This document shows, piece after piece, positions 44,375-52,593 of a DNA stretch of 64,000 nucleotides (its first letter is position 1; each line of letters begins with the position of its first letter). Location of the stretch: the NCBI GenBank assembly GCA_020161535.1, contig JAIUNW010000003.1, forward strand, positions 248,001 through 312,000. Direction: 5' to 3'. The translations under genes and the position numbers were made by a program. Source of the DNA: Bacteroidota bacterium (GTDB lineage: Bacteria; Bacteroidota; Bacteroidia; Chitinophagales; Chitinophagaceae). A model generated the notes under the pieces. The model did not search any database. It was not told the DNA's origin and saw only the letters and a list, made by a program, of their open reading frames with translations.

Positions 44375-44401
44375 AAGCCGCCTCGTGTAAAGAGGCGGCT
44401 T
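44375..44401. terminator. Bidirectional hairpin terminator
   Basis: Perfect 10-bp stem AAGCCGCCTC (44375-44384) with GAGGCGGCTT (44392-44401) and a 7-nt loop, flanked by A-rich sequence on the left and TCTGTTATTTT on the right. It sits between the convergent Gfo/Idh gene and the LolA-like gene and can serve both. Confidence 0.85.
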
Positions 44402-44439
44402 CTGTTATTTTAAAAAACTGGTGTCGTGTTGAATCGTGA

Positions 44440-45156
44440 CTAGGGCTTAAACACCGACTCATCCACCGGCTGGTTCACCGATACCTTACTGAGTACAAAA
44501 TCGGCGTTCATACCCATGCCCATCGGCATATTGATCTTCATCGGAAACACGTAGCCATCGCCTTGTTTTTGGAAATCGCTGTAGTAAACGGTTCCTTCCA
44601 CTTCCTGGCCATTCACATTTTGCTTGGCTACTGTTTTCACATTGTAATAGCTGTTCGCATCAATAAAAATGGTTTCCACCTTGCCGGTAGGCCGGGTCAC
44701 TTTCAGTTTGAAGGCAGGTTTGCCATCAACATCTTCTTTGCCCAACAACTCCACCTGGTTGCCCTTGGTTTTATAATCCACCAACGAACCCTGTGCATCG
44801 AGCTGATCACCTGCCATTTTCACCAGGCTATCAGCCATGGCCTCGGCATTCGACTGACCTGCCCAGGGCATATAGGTCCAGCCAGCCGTTGGGGTAATAA
44901 TCGTGTACCCGCTCATGCCCATCACATTGATGTCCTGGCGCGAACCCTTGCCTTGCAGGATCTTTGACGTGATGTTTACACTGGCGCCCTGCACTTCCAT
45001 AGAGCCTTCCATGATAACCGAATTAATAGCTTTCCATTTATCCTTGCCACCCACCGCAGCCAGGTGTTTATCAACCACCTCATCTACCGTTTGCGATATA
45101 GCAGCGAAAGAAATAGTCGTAAGCGCAATAACAAAAAGACCTTTGATTTTTTTCAT
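44440..45156 (-). CDS. LolA-like periplasmic protein (copy 1)
   Basis: The ATG at 45156 opens a signal peptide (MKKIKGLFVIALTTISFAAISQ); the upstream in-frame extension to 45210 overlaps the neighbouring gene and is rejected. 238 residues. The mature part (VDEVVDKHLAAVGGKDKWKAI, YFDxQKQGDGYVFPMKINM style) is of the beta-rich outer-membrane lipoprotein-sorting type commonly annotated near LolA/LolB folds. It has no catalytic motif. It is a paralogue of the adjacent gene at 45164-45913, with 7 bp between them. Confidence 0.75.
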   Translation of the reverse strand: MKKIKGLFVIALTTISFAAISQTVDEVVDKHLAAVGGKDKWKAINSVIMEGSMEVQGASVNITSKILQGKGSRQDINVMGMSGYTIITPTAGWTYMPWAGQSNAEAMADSLVKMAGDQLDAQGSLVDYKTKGNQVELLGKEDVDGKPAFKLKVTRPTGKVETIFIDANSYYNVKTVAKQNVNGQEVEGTVYYSDFQKQGDGYVFPMKINMPMGMGMNADFVLSKVSVNQPVDESVFKP

Positions 45157-45163
45157 GTTGTTT

Positions 45164-45913
45164 TTATTCAGGTTTGTACTTTTTTGGATCAACTGGTTGG
45201 TTGACCTCAATTTTTTCTATCATCATAGTGCCGCCCATACCGCCTCTTTTAATCGACATAGGAAACACATAACCTTCTGTTGTTTTCTGGTAGTCAGCGT
45301 AGTCGGTATTCACCAACCCATCGCCGGCCGCCCCACCTGCTGGTGATCCGCCGCCAGGCCGGCCTCCACCCATCATCCCCCCTTTCCGTTGTTCACGCAC
45401 AATATAACCGGTCGACTGATCAATATAATAGACCAATTCCGTGCCAGCCGGCTGGGTGATTTGTACTTTATAGCAATTATTGCCATTTGCGGTATCGGTT
45501 CCCAGCAACAAGGCTTTATTGCCTTTTGCGGCATAGTTGCTTAATTGCCCCGATAAATCAAGTTCAGCCTGCATCGCTTGCAACCTGTCGGCCGGCAATG
45601 CCTCAAACTTTCCGCCATTGCGTGGATTAGATGCCCAACCTGCTGCATTTGTTACAACCAGCGAGAAGCTCCCCATGCCAAAGTCTATATCGGTGCGAAA
45701 CAATTGTTTGTTTACGCGGGTAACCTTTGTCGTGATTTCATTGCCATTGGGCATCACCGACACGCCTTCCATATATACAGATTGGAGGCTGGCCAGTTTG
45801 TCGCGGCCACCCATGGCGGTTTCGTATTTGGCAATCACTTCATCGACCGACTGCGCCCACAACGCAGTGCAGAACAAAGAAGCGGCAAGCAGTGCTAAAA
45901 ACTTTTTCTGCAT
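45164..45913 (-). CDS. LolA-like periplasmic protein (copy 2, Gly-rich insert)
   Basis: Tandem paralogue of the gene at 44440: both share VDEV, A-GG-DK, LL(G), GYVFPM and NQPVD near matching positions. The ATG at 45913 gives the signal peptide MQKKFLALLAASLFCTALWA; 249 residues. It differs by a glycine/methionine-rich loop (GGMMGGGRPGGGSPAGG) of about 25 residues in the second half. Both genes are co-directional, in the order copy 2 then copy 1, and form an operon. Ligand unknown. Confidence 0.75.
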   Translation of the reverse strand: MQKKFLALLAASLFCTALWAQSVDEVIAKYETAMGGRDKLASLQSVYMEGVSVMPNGNEITTKVTRVNKQLFRTDIDFGMGSFSLVVTNAAGWASNPRNGGKFEALPADRLQAMQAELDLSGQLSNYAAKGNKALLLGTDTANGNNCYKVQITQPAGTELVYYIDQSTGYIVREQRKGGMMGGGRPGGGSPAGGAAGDGLVNTDYADYQKTTEGYVFPMSIKRGGMGGTMMIEKIEVNQPVDPKKYKPE

Positions 45914-45987
45914 GTTTAGCTGATTGACCGCCAAATGTAGGCGGAAAGTTTGGAAATTGTGGCCACACCCGGCTTATACCATTTATT

Positions 45988-47625
45988 ATGAACAGGATCC
46001 AGGGAAATATTGTTGACATACCCGCCCGGCGTATTTTTTTTGGTGAACTTGAATTTGACCAGGGGCGGATCAGCAGCATCCGGCCGCTGTCTGACCAGGA
46101 GAATACCGCCGCGCCGTATATCTGTCCCGGGTTTATCGACGCCCATGTACACATCGAAAGCTCCCTGCTGGTGCCGGTTTCTTTCGCCCGGCTGGCCGTG
46201 GTACATGGCACGGTGGCCACCATCAGCGACCCTCACGAGATCGCGAACGTCTGCGGCCTCGAAGGTGTATTGTATATGGTAGAAAACGGACAACGCTCGC
46301 CGATGAAATTTCATTTTGGCGCCCCCAGTTGCGTACCGGCCACGGTTTTCGAAACCGCGGGCGATCAGCTCGATGCCCAGGCTGTAGAACAACTGTTGCA
46401 GCGCGATGATATTTATTACCTGAGTGAGATGATGAATTTCCCCGGGGTGTTGCATGGCGACGAAGAAGTTTATAAAAAAATCGCCGCGGCCCAAAAACTG
46501 GGCAAACCGGTCGATGGACATGCACCGGGCCTCACCGGCGAAGATGCCCGCCGCTACATTGCTGCCGGCATCAGTACCGATCACGAATGTTTTACCGAAG
46601 CCGAAGCCCGGGGCAAACTGGCACTGGGCATGAAAATCCTGGTGCGTGAAGGCAGCGCCGCCCGCAACTTCGATGCCCTGGTGCCCTTACTGGAAACCCA
46701 TGCCGACCAGATGATGTTTTGCACGGACGACAAACATCCCGACAGCCTCTTGCTGGGTCATATCAACCTACTCTGCGCCCGTGCCGTTGCCTATGGCATC
46801 GATCCCTTTCATGTATTGCAGGTTGCCTGTATCAATCCTGTACAACACTATCAAATGAACGTGGGACTGCTACAGCCCGGCGATCCCGCCGATTTTGTGG
46901 TACTCGACGACCTGGTCCATTTTGAGGTTTTGCAAACCTGGATCGATGGTGTTTGCTGTGCCGAAAACGGTCGCTCCCTGTTACCCCATGTGGAAAGCGA
47001 AATCATCAACAATTTTCAGGGCCGATACCTCTCGCCCGCTGATTTTCGGTTGCCCGTTTCCGTTAGATCACTACCGGTGATTGGTGCGCTCGAATCGCAA
47101 CTGATCACCGAAAAAATAATGCCCGACCAAACTGATTTTATCGAAAGTCATGGTCAATTGTTTAGCAACCCCGCCAAAGACCTGCTCAAATGTTTTGTGG
47201 TGAACCGCTACCAGCACGCGCCGGTGGCGGGTTGTTTTATTCGTCACTTCAACCTCACCCGGGGTGCCATCGCCTCTTCTGTTGCCCACGATTCACATAA
47301 TATTATTGTGGTGGGTGTGGGGGAAGAAGACATTTGCCGGGCGGTAAACCTCTTGATGGAAACAAGAGGCGGTATCAGTTGTGTAGCCGGCGAAGAAGAA
47401 GCAGTATTGCCCCTGCCGGTCGGCGGACTCATGAGCACTGCCGATGGTTATGCTGTTGCCGCCGAGTACAGTCGCCTGGATGCCATGGCAAAATCATTGG
47501 GCACCCGCTTACAAGCGCCCTTCATGACACTTTCCTTTATGGCCCTGTTGGTGATACCGCATATCAAACTGAGCGACAAAGGCCTGTTCGACGGCGACCA
47601 TTTTCGTTTTTTCGGCCAGCCATAG
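45988..47625 (+). CDS. ade: Adenine deaminase
   Basis: Deaminates adenine to hypoxanthine in purine salvage; an amidohydrolase-superfamily metalloenzyme. Motifs: CPGFIDAHVHIESSLL with the HxH ligands, GTVATISDPHEIANVCG, VDGHAPGLTGEDA, GISTDHECFTEAEAR and MFCTDDKHPDSLL, all in the order of the Ade family, plus the C-terminal domain ending in LVIPHIKLSDKGLFDG. 545 residues, normal length. It stands alone between the LolA-like pair and pirin. Confidence 0.95.
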   Translation: MNRIQGNIVDIPARRIFFGELEFDQGRISSIRPLSDQENTAAPYICPGFIDAHVHIESSLLVPVSFARLAVVHGTVATISDPHEIANVCGLEGVLYMVENGQRSPMKFHFGAPSCVPATVFETAGDQLDAQAVEQLLQRDDIYYLSEMMNFPGVLHGDEEVYKKIAAAQKLGKPVDGHAPGLTGEDARRYIAAGISTDHECFTEAEARGKLALGMKILVREGSAARNFDALVPLLETHADQMMFCTDDKHPDSLLLGHINLLCARAVAYGIDPFHVLQVACINPVQHYQMNVGLLQPGDPADFVVLDDLVHFEVLQTWIDGVCCAENGRSLLPHVESEIINNFQGRYLSPADFRLPVSVRSLPVIGALESQLITEKIMPDQTDFIESHGQLFSNPAKDLLKCFVVNRYQHAPVAGCFIRHFNLTRGAIASSVAHDSHNIIVVGVGEEDICRAVNLLMETRGGISCVAGEEEAVLPLPVGGLMSTADGYAVAAEYSRLDAMAKSLGTRLQAPFMTLSFMALLVIPHIKLSDKGLFDGDHFRFFGQP

Positions 47626-47674
47626 AAACTTTTGCCGGCGGGTGATATTGGCCGGGGATCAGTACATTTAGGAA

Positions 47675-48592
47675 ATGATCGAAATCGTAATAGATGCGCG
47701 TCCGGCGGCGCTGAGTGAAGCCATGAAAGTGAAACGTATCCTGCCTTTTCGCCAGCGGCGGATGGTGGGTCCTTTTATTTTTATGGACCACGCTGGTCCG
47801 GTAAATGAAACGCCGGCAGAAATACAGTCGCTCGATGTGTTGCCACACCCCCATATTGGCCTCTCCACTGTCAGCTACCTGTTCGGCGGCAGCATCACGC
47901 ACCGCGACAGCCTCGGTGTGGAACAAGTTATCCTGCCCGGTGAAGTGAATTGGATGACAGCAGGCAAGGGCATCGCGCATTCCGAACGGTTTGAAGACCC
48001 GGCCGCTCTGGCCGGCGGTCAACTGGAACTGATCCAAACCTGGGTGGCGCTGCCAGAAAGCCATGAAGAAGACAATCCGAGTTTTGTCAATTACAAACCC
48101 GATGCACTGCCAGTGTACACCGATAAGGGCATCTGGATGCGTCTCATTGCGGGCAATGCCTACGGACTGAATAACCAGGTGAAAACCCATTCACCCCTTT
48201 TCTACCTGCACGCCGAGCTGGAAAAAGACGCCCGTTTCGGACTGCCGAAAGAACACAGCGAACGCGGTGTATATATTGCCAAAGGCATTATCGAAGTTTC
48301 GGGTGTGCATTACCGTGAGGGACAGCTCCTGGTTTTTGACAAGGGCGCCGATCCCTTGATCCGTGCTATCACGCCAGCCACCCTGATGTTACTCGGTGGC
48401 GAGCCACTTGGCTACCGGTATATCTGGTGGAACTTTGTATCGTCGCGCAGTGAGCGCATTGAGCAGGCCAAAGAAGACTGGAAGCAGGGCCGCATCATTT
48501 TGCCGCCCAATGACCACGATGAGTTTATACCGTTGCCGGAGGATAAGGGCCGACCCGCGGGTGGGCCGCCGCGCCCGGAGCCTTTGTCTTGA
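47675..48592 (+). CDS. Pirin family protein
   Basis: A bicupin of 305 residues. The N-terminal cupin has GPFIFMDHAGPV, HPHIGLSTVSYLFGG and HRDSLG, with the metal-binding His residues, then GIAHSE; the C-terminal cupin begins near LIAGNAYGL. Some pirins have quercetin 2,3-dioxygenase activity, others act as redox-sensitive cofactors; this one cannot be assigned further. The next 590 bp are repeat-filled and non-coding. Confidence 0.93.
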   Translation: MIEIVIDARPAALSEAMKVKRILPFRQRRMVGPFIFMDHAGPVNETPAEIQSLDVLPHPHIGLSTVSYLFGGSITHRDSLGVEQVILPGEVNWMTAGKGIAHSERFEDPAALAGGQLELIQTWVALPESHEEDNPSFVNYKPDALPVYTDKGIWMRLIAGNAYGLNNQVKTHSPLFYLHAELEKDARFGLPKEHSERGVYIAKGIIEVSGVHYREGQLLVFDKGADPLIRAITPATLMLLGGEPLGYRYIWWNFVSSRSERIEQAKEDWKQGRIILPPNDHDEFIPLPEDKGRPAGGPPRPEPLS

Positions 48593-48607
48593 GGGGAGAC
48601 CGCTTTT

Positions 48608-48880
48608 TCTCGCGGAGATTTGTTTCGTACAGAGATTGGTTTCTCGCAGAGACCACGGAGGAACAGAGGATTTTTGTTGTGGGGATGATTTGGATGTGGG
48701 GTGGTTGGTGTGGGGGATGATTTTTTGTGGAGTAGCGGTGATTTATCTCGCACAGAAATTTGTTTCGTACAGAGATTGGTTTCTCGCAGAGACCACGGAG
48801 GAACAGAGTTTTGTTGAGGGGATGATTTGGATGTGGGGTGGTTGGTGTGGGGGATGTTTTTTTTGTGGTGTAGCGAGGTT
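48608..48880. repeat. Tandem direct repeat, two units of about 138 bp
   Basis: Unit 1 starts at 48608 (TCTCGCGGAGA) and unit 2 at 48746 (TCTCGCACAGA). Both contain TTTGTTTCGTACAGAGATTG, then a 28-bp motif beginning TTCTCGCAGAGACC (48641-48668 and 48781-48808), then a G/T-rich stretch GATGATTTGGATGTGGGGTG. The 28-bp motif is nearly identical to the ends of the inverted-repeat element at 51171-51302. No coding sequence is supported here. Confidence 0.85.
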
Positions 48881-49005
48881 GCTGATTTTTTCGGGTGCTG
48901 GGAGGTTGCTGATTTTTTGAGGTGCTGGGAGGTTGCTGATTATTTGGGGCGTTGCGAGGATCTTGGTTTTTCTGGGGTGTTGGGAAGTTCTTGATTTTGG
49001 GGGTT
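48876..49005. repeat. 27-bp minisatellite, about five decaying units
   Basis: Units begin at 48876, 48903, 48930, 48957 and about 48985, each of the form AGGTTGCTGATTTTTT followed by a G-rich GGTGCTGGG. The first two are almost identical; later ones diverge. The strand is strongly G/T-rich and poor in C and A. Confidence 0.8.
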
Positions 49006-49181
49006 AAAGCGTTTGCAGATTTGAGTGCTGGCGATTTTTATAGCGTGCTTTTTATTTGGAACATACTGCTGAGCTGTTTAACGCTAACTTATTACTTGGC
49101 TTGTTTTAAGCCTAGTGTTTATTAAGCTTAGTGCTTAGCGGTTTATCTGGAACATACTGCTTAATTATACAAACTGTTTAT
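49006..49181. other. Intergenic leader before the aminoacylase gene
   Basis: AT-rich spacer holding two copies of GGAACATACTGCT (49059-49071 and 49150-49162), 91 bp apart, plus short inverted words such as AAGCCTAGTG and AAGCTTAGTG. The promoter of the following gene should lie here, but no exact consensus was found. Confidence 0.45.
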
Positions 49182-50861
49182 ATGAAAGGCGCATACTTGT
49201 TGTTGCTGGCTGCGATCGCGGCTTGTTTTTCTTGTAGTCAGCAGAAAGAATACGATGTATTGATTCGTAATGCCATGATCTATGATGGAAATGGAGGTAC
49301 GCCGTATCGGGGTGATATCGGTATCAATGCCGATACCATTGCCGCCATAGGCAATCTTGCCGATGCCAAGGGAAAATCAGAAACCGATGCCAAGGGCATG
49401 GCGGTAGCGCCGGGTTTTATCAATATGTTGAGCTGGGCAACCGAGAGCTTAATCGTTGACGGAAACTCGCAAAGCGATATCCGGCAAGGTGTAACACTTG
49501 AAGTGATGGGCGAAGGCGAAAGCATGGGTCCATGGAACCCTGCCATGAAAAAACAGGCGCAGGAAAGCCAGTCGGATATCAAATACGATATCGCCTGGAA
49601 CACACTGGGTGAGTATTTGCAGTTTCTTGAGAAAAAAGGCATCAGTTGCAACGTGGCTTCCTATGTAGGTGCCACCACCATCAGAACCTATGTGGTAGGC
49701 GAAGACAATCGCGCGCCCACGCCCGTTGAACTCGATTCTATGCGGGCACTGGTGCAGCAGGCGATGAAAGAAGGCGCCATGGGTGTTGGCTCATCGCTCA
49801 TTTATCCGCCTGCATTTTTTGCCAAAACGGATGAATTGATCGCCCTGTGCAGCGAAGCGGGCAAATATGGCGGTGGTTATATTTCGCATATGCGCAGTGA
49901 AGGCAATCAGTTATTTGAAGCCGTTGAAGAAATGATCCGCATTTCGAAAGAAGCGAATGTGCATGGTGAAATATATCACTTAAAAGCCGGTGGAAAAGAC
50001 AACTGGCCCAAAATGGACAGTGTGCTGACCCGTGTAAACCGCGCACGCAAAGAAGGCATTGATATCGGCGCCAATATCTATACTTATACTGCTGGCGGAA
50101 CAGGGCTAACGGCCAGTATGCCACCCACTTTGCAAGACGGTGGCTTTGGCAAACTCAGAGAACGTTTGCAGAACCCGGCCATCCGGCAGCAAACCATCAA
50201 AGACATGAAAACCAATGCCAGTACCTGGGAAAATTTGTACTATGCCGCCGGCTCGCCAGACAAATTAATAATGGTTCAATTCACCAAAGACAGTTTAAAA
50301 AAATACACCGGCAAAACCCTTGCGGAGATCGCCGCCATACGAGGCAAAAGCGCCGAAGAAACAGCCATCGACCTGATTGTACAAGACAGCTCACGGGTAG
50401 AAACCATTTACTTCCTGATGGACGAAGAGAATGTGAAAAAGGAAATGAAACAGCCCTGGGTCAGCTTCGGCAGCGATGCCGGCTCATACACGCCTTCAGG
50501 CGTTTTCCTGAAATCTGCGGTGCATCCACGCGCCTATGGCAATTTCGCCCGGGTGCTGGGCAAATATGTACGCGATGAAAAGGTAATCACCCTGCCCGAT
50601 GCCATTCGCAAACTCAGCAAGTTGTCCGCCGAAAAACTAAAACTCAAAAAACGCGGCGAACTGGCACCAGGTTATTATGCCGATATCGTCATTTTTGATC
50701 CCCAGAAAATCGAAGACCATGCAACGTTCGAAAAACCGCATCAATATGCCACCGGTATGATCGATGTTTTTGTGAACGGCGTGCAGGTACTCAAAGACGG
50801 TGAACACACGAACGCAAAGCCGGGCCGGTTTATTAAAGGTCCGGGATATTCGGGTGAATAA
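49182..50861 (+). CDS. D-aminoacylase-like amidohydrolase lipoprotein lacking the HxH/HxD motif
   Basis: The ATG at 49182 starts a lipoprotein signal (MKGAYLLLLAAIAACFSC); the 17 codons upstream are rejected. About 559 residues. The fold matches N-acyl-D-amino-acid deacylases: VLIRNAMIYDGNG, then GYISHMRSEGN, EIYHLKAGGKDNWPKM, VSFGSDAGSYTPSG and the C-terminal GELAPGYYADIVIFDP. The place where family members have PGFID-H-H/D reads PGFINMLSWATESL, so one metal-ligand pair is missing while later His and Asp remain. Activity may depend on a single metal or differ from the family. It sits between two repeat-filled gaps. Confidence 0.86.
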   Translation: MKGAYLLLLAAIAACFSCSQQKEYDVLIRNAMIYDGNGGTPYRGDIGINADTIAAIGNLADAKGKSETDAKGMAVAPGFINMLSWATESLIVDGNSQSDIRQGVTLEVMGEGESMGPWNPAMKKQAQESQSDIKYDIAWNTLGEYLQFLEKKGISCNVASYVGATTIRTYVVGEDNRAPTPVELDSMRALVQQAMKEGAMGVGSSLIYPPAFFAKTDELIALCSEAGKYGGGYISHMRSEGNQLFEAVEEMIRISKEANVHGEIYHLKAGGKDNWPKMDSVLTRVNRARKEGIDIGANIYTYTAGGTGLTASMPPTLQDGGFGKLRERLQNPAIRQQTIKDMKTNASTWENLYYAAGSPDKLIMVQFTKDSLKKYTGKTLAEIAAIRGKSAEETAIDLIVQDSSRVETIYFLMDEENVKKEMKQPWVSFGSDAGSYTPSGVFLKSAVHPRAYGNFARVLGKYVRDEKVITLPDAIRKLSKLSAEKLKLKKRGELAPGYYADIVIFDPQKIEDHATFEKPHQYATGMIDVFVNGVQVLKDGEHTNAKPGRFIKGPGYSGE

Positions 50862-50984
50862 TTTTTTGCTGTTATTGTTACTCGCTCTTTGAATTTAGTG
50901 TGTGGTGCTCGTAGTGAGATTCTCGTAAAATGTTTCGCACAAAGAATTTTTATATAGTGGTTCTCGCAAAGCGGTTTCTAGCTA

Positions 50985-51117
50985 TGAGTTTCTCGCAAAG
51001 CGGTTTCTCGCAGAGACCGCAGAGGAACAGAGAATTTTTTATTTTGGAAAGTGGATGCTTGTATGTCAATCAGCCGCTAATAGGGACGATGCTAAACCAT
51101 AATCCACCCTCTGTTCT
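50985..51117. repeat. Direct repeat copy A of the inverted-repeat element
   Basis: Copy A carries the left arm (51005-51032), a core with ATTTTGGAAAGTGGATGCTT and CAGCCGCTAATAGGGACGAT, and only the first eight bases of the right arm (CTCTGTTC, ending at 51117). It is therefore a truncated version of the full element that begins at 51151. Confidence 0.8.
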
Positions 51118-51170
51118 GATGAGAGTTTCTCGCAAAGCGGTTACTCGCAATGAGTTTCTCGCAAAGGGGG

Positions 51171-51302
51171 TTCTCGCAGAGACCGCAGAGGAACAGAGAT
51201 TTTTTTATTTTGGAAATTGGATACTCCCTTATCAATCAGCCGCTATTAGGGATGATGCTAAACCATAATCCACCCTCTGTTCCTCCGCGGTCTCTGCGAG
51301 AA
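51171..51302. mobile_element. MITE-like element with 28-bp inverted ends
   Basis: The left arm at 51171-51198 (beginning TTCTCGCAGAGACC) and the right arm at 51275-51302 (beginning CTCTGTTCCTCCGC) are reverse complements with one mismatch in 28 bp. The core of 76 bp encodes nothing. Total 132 bp. Partial copies occur at 51005-51117 and, as left arm only, at 48641 and 48781. No target-site duplication was identified and no transposase is in the window, so a non-autonomous element or a large intergenic hairpin are both possible. Confidence 0.6.
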
Positions 51303-51463
51303 ACAACTCTCTGTAAGAAACAGCTGCCAGCAAAAAACAAATCTCAGTAACAAACAAATCTCAGCGGGAAATAAACCGGTTTTACCGACGCCCACCCCGG
51401 CCCCACCGAATCCACCTTGTCTTAGTCCCCTCTGCGATCTAGTTTTGCCTAAAACAATCTAAC

Positions 51464-52225
51464 ATGACAAACAGAAGAGCCTTCAGGGAAAGACGCCGGT
51501 GCAACCGCAACGGTTTTGGGGGCAATAGCCGCCGGGGATCTATTTTCGCCGGTATCGCCATCCTCGTCGCCGGCACCGTATTGCTGCTTAAACAAATGGG
51601 CGTTGTATTCCCCGCCTACCTGTTCAGTTGGCAAATGCTGCTCATTTTTATCGGCCTCTTTGTGGGTGCTAAACATGCCTATCGCGGCTTTGGCTGGGCC
51701 GTACCAATTATTGTGGGTATCGTGTTCCTGATCAAGGATTTTATGCCTGACTTCGGGTACGACAACTTTGTGTTGCCAGTGGCACTGCTTGGCTTTGGCG
51801 CCTTCATCGTTATACGCAACCTGCTGGGAAAAAAAAACAACGATATAGCGGAGAGCGACCCGACATTCAGCTTGAACGAACCTGTCGCTGAATTTGATAT
51901 TGTAGAAGTCAATTCCGTGTTTGGGGGGGTGCGCAAATCGGTGGTCAGCAAAACCTATAGACAGGGTGAGGTTTCGGCTGTATTCGGTAGCGCCGAAATC
52001 AACATGAGCCAGGCCGATTTTGAGAAAACCGCCAAACTCGAACTCAATGCAGTTTTTGGTAGCATCAAACTGATTGTGCCGGCGCATTGGCAACTCAAGA
52101 TCAACAACAATGCGGTACTCGGCAGCGTGGAAGACCATCGTCCACAACATGGCATCTATGCCGATAAAATTTTACTGGTTGAAGCCAACGCCGTATTCGG
52201 CGGTATTGAAATCGAAAGCTATTAA
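51464..52225 (+). CDS. LiaF/LiaI-like membrane protein
   Basis: 253 residues. A basic N-terminus (MTNRRAFRERRRCNRN) precedes four hydrophobic segments (about residues 25-125; FAGIAILVAGTVLLLKQM, MLLIFIGLFVGA, VPIIVGIVFLI, LPVALLGFGAFIVI). The cytosolic or extracytosolic C-terminal half is a LiaF-like beta-helix: VEVNSVFGGVRKSV, EVSAVFGSAEINM, LNAVFGSIKLIVP and VEANAVFGGIEIES. Such proteins sense cell-envelope stress and pass it to LytS/LytR-type systems. It heads the operon with a DUF4288 gene, a kinase and a LytTR regulator. Confidence 0.85.
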   Translation: MTNRRAFRERRRCNRNGFGGNSRRGSIFAGIAILVAGTVLLLKQMGVVFPAYLFSWQMLLIFIGLFVGAKHAYRGFGWAVPIIVGIVFLIKDFMPDFGYDNFVLPVALLGFGAFIVIRNLLGKKNNDIAESDPTFSLNEPVAEFDIVEVNSVFGGVRKSVVSKTYRQGEVSAVFGSAEINMSQADFEKTAKLELNAVFGSIKLIVPAHWQLKINNNAVLGSVEDHRPQHGIYADKILLVEANAVFGGIEIESY

Positions 52226-52227
52226 CC

Positions 52228-52593
52228 ATGAACTGGTATATCAGCAAAATCGTGTATGAAATCATCTGCGGCGATGGCTTCCATATGGCGCAGTTCGATG
52301 AGCAACTGCGGCTGGTACAAGCCAACAACCCGCACGAAGCTTTCGAATTGTCGAACCAGATCGGCCAGGCCGAAGCGATCTGTTTTCAAAACGACAAACA
52401 ACAATTGGTTCAATGGAAATTCATCGCTGTTCCGGAAGTGATTGCCATTGACACCGACAGCCATGGCGCTGAACTGCTCAGCCGCATCCGCGAAGTGGAG
52501 AACGCCAATGCCTACCGGGAGATTATCTTTAGCCGCGCGAACAGCCTTTATGCCAACCAGCCACCATGCCAACCGCACCAGTTTCTAACCTGA
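52228..52593 (+). CDS. DUF4288 domain protein
   Basis: 121 residues, starting 2 bp after the LiaF-like stop and overlapping the kinase start by 28 bp. WYISKIVYEIICGDG at the N-terminus and AFELSNQIGQAEAICFQNDKQQ in the middle match the small DUF4288 family, which has no known activity. No signal or membrane segment. Its overlap with the kinase gene indicates translation coupling and a common operon. Confidence 0.8.
   Translation: MNWYISKIVYEIICGDGFHMAQFDEQLRLVQANNPHEAFELSNQIGQAEAICFQNDKQQLVQWKFIAVPEVIAIDTDSHGAELLSRIREVENANAYREIIFSRANSLYANQPPCQPHQFLT

Larger units (their letters stand above)
50862..51463. other. Non-coding, repeat-filled intergenic region
   Basis: About 600 bp without a supportable gene; open frames in it run through repeats. 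It contains two long direct repeats (50985-51117 and 51151-51283, offset 166 bp), a third short TTTCTCGCAAAGCGG copy near 51126, and the 28-bp inverted arms described at 51171-51302. The last 110 bp, A/C-rich, should carry the promoter for the LiaF-like operon. Confidence 0.7.

Noticed and set aside
48396..48920. 174-codon open frame through the repeats
   Set aside because: It begins inside the pirin gene and reads through direct repeats; the apparent repeats in the protein are only the DNA repeat.
48608..51302. CRISPR array
   Set aside because: The repeats are of unequal unit size (27, 138, 166 bp), lack regular unique spacers, and no cas gene is present.
50930..51350. Open frames in the repeat region
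   Set aside because: They follow the 166-bp duplicated element and have no motif; non-coding.
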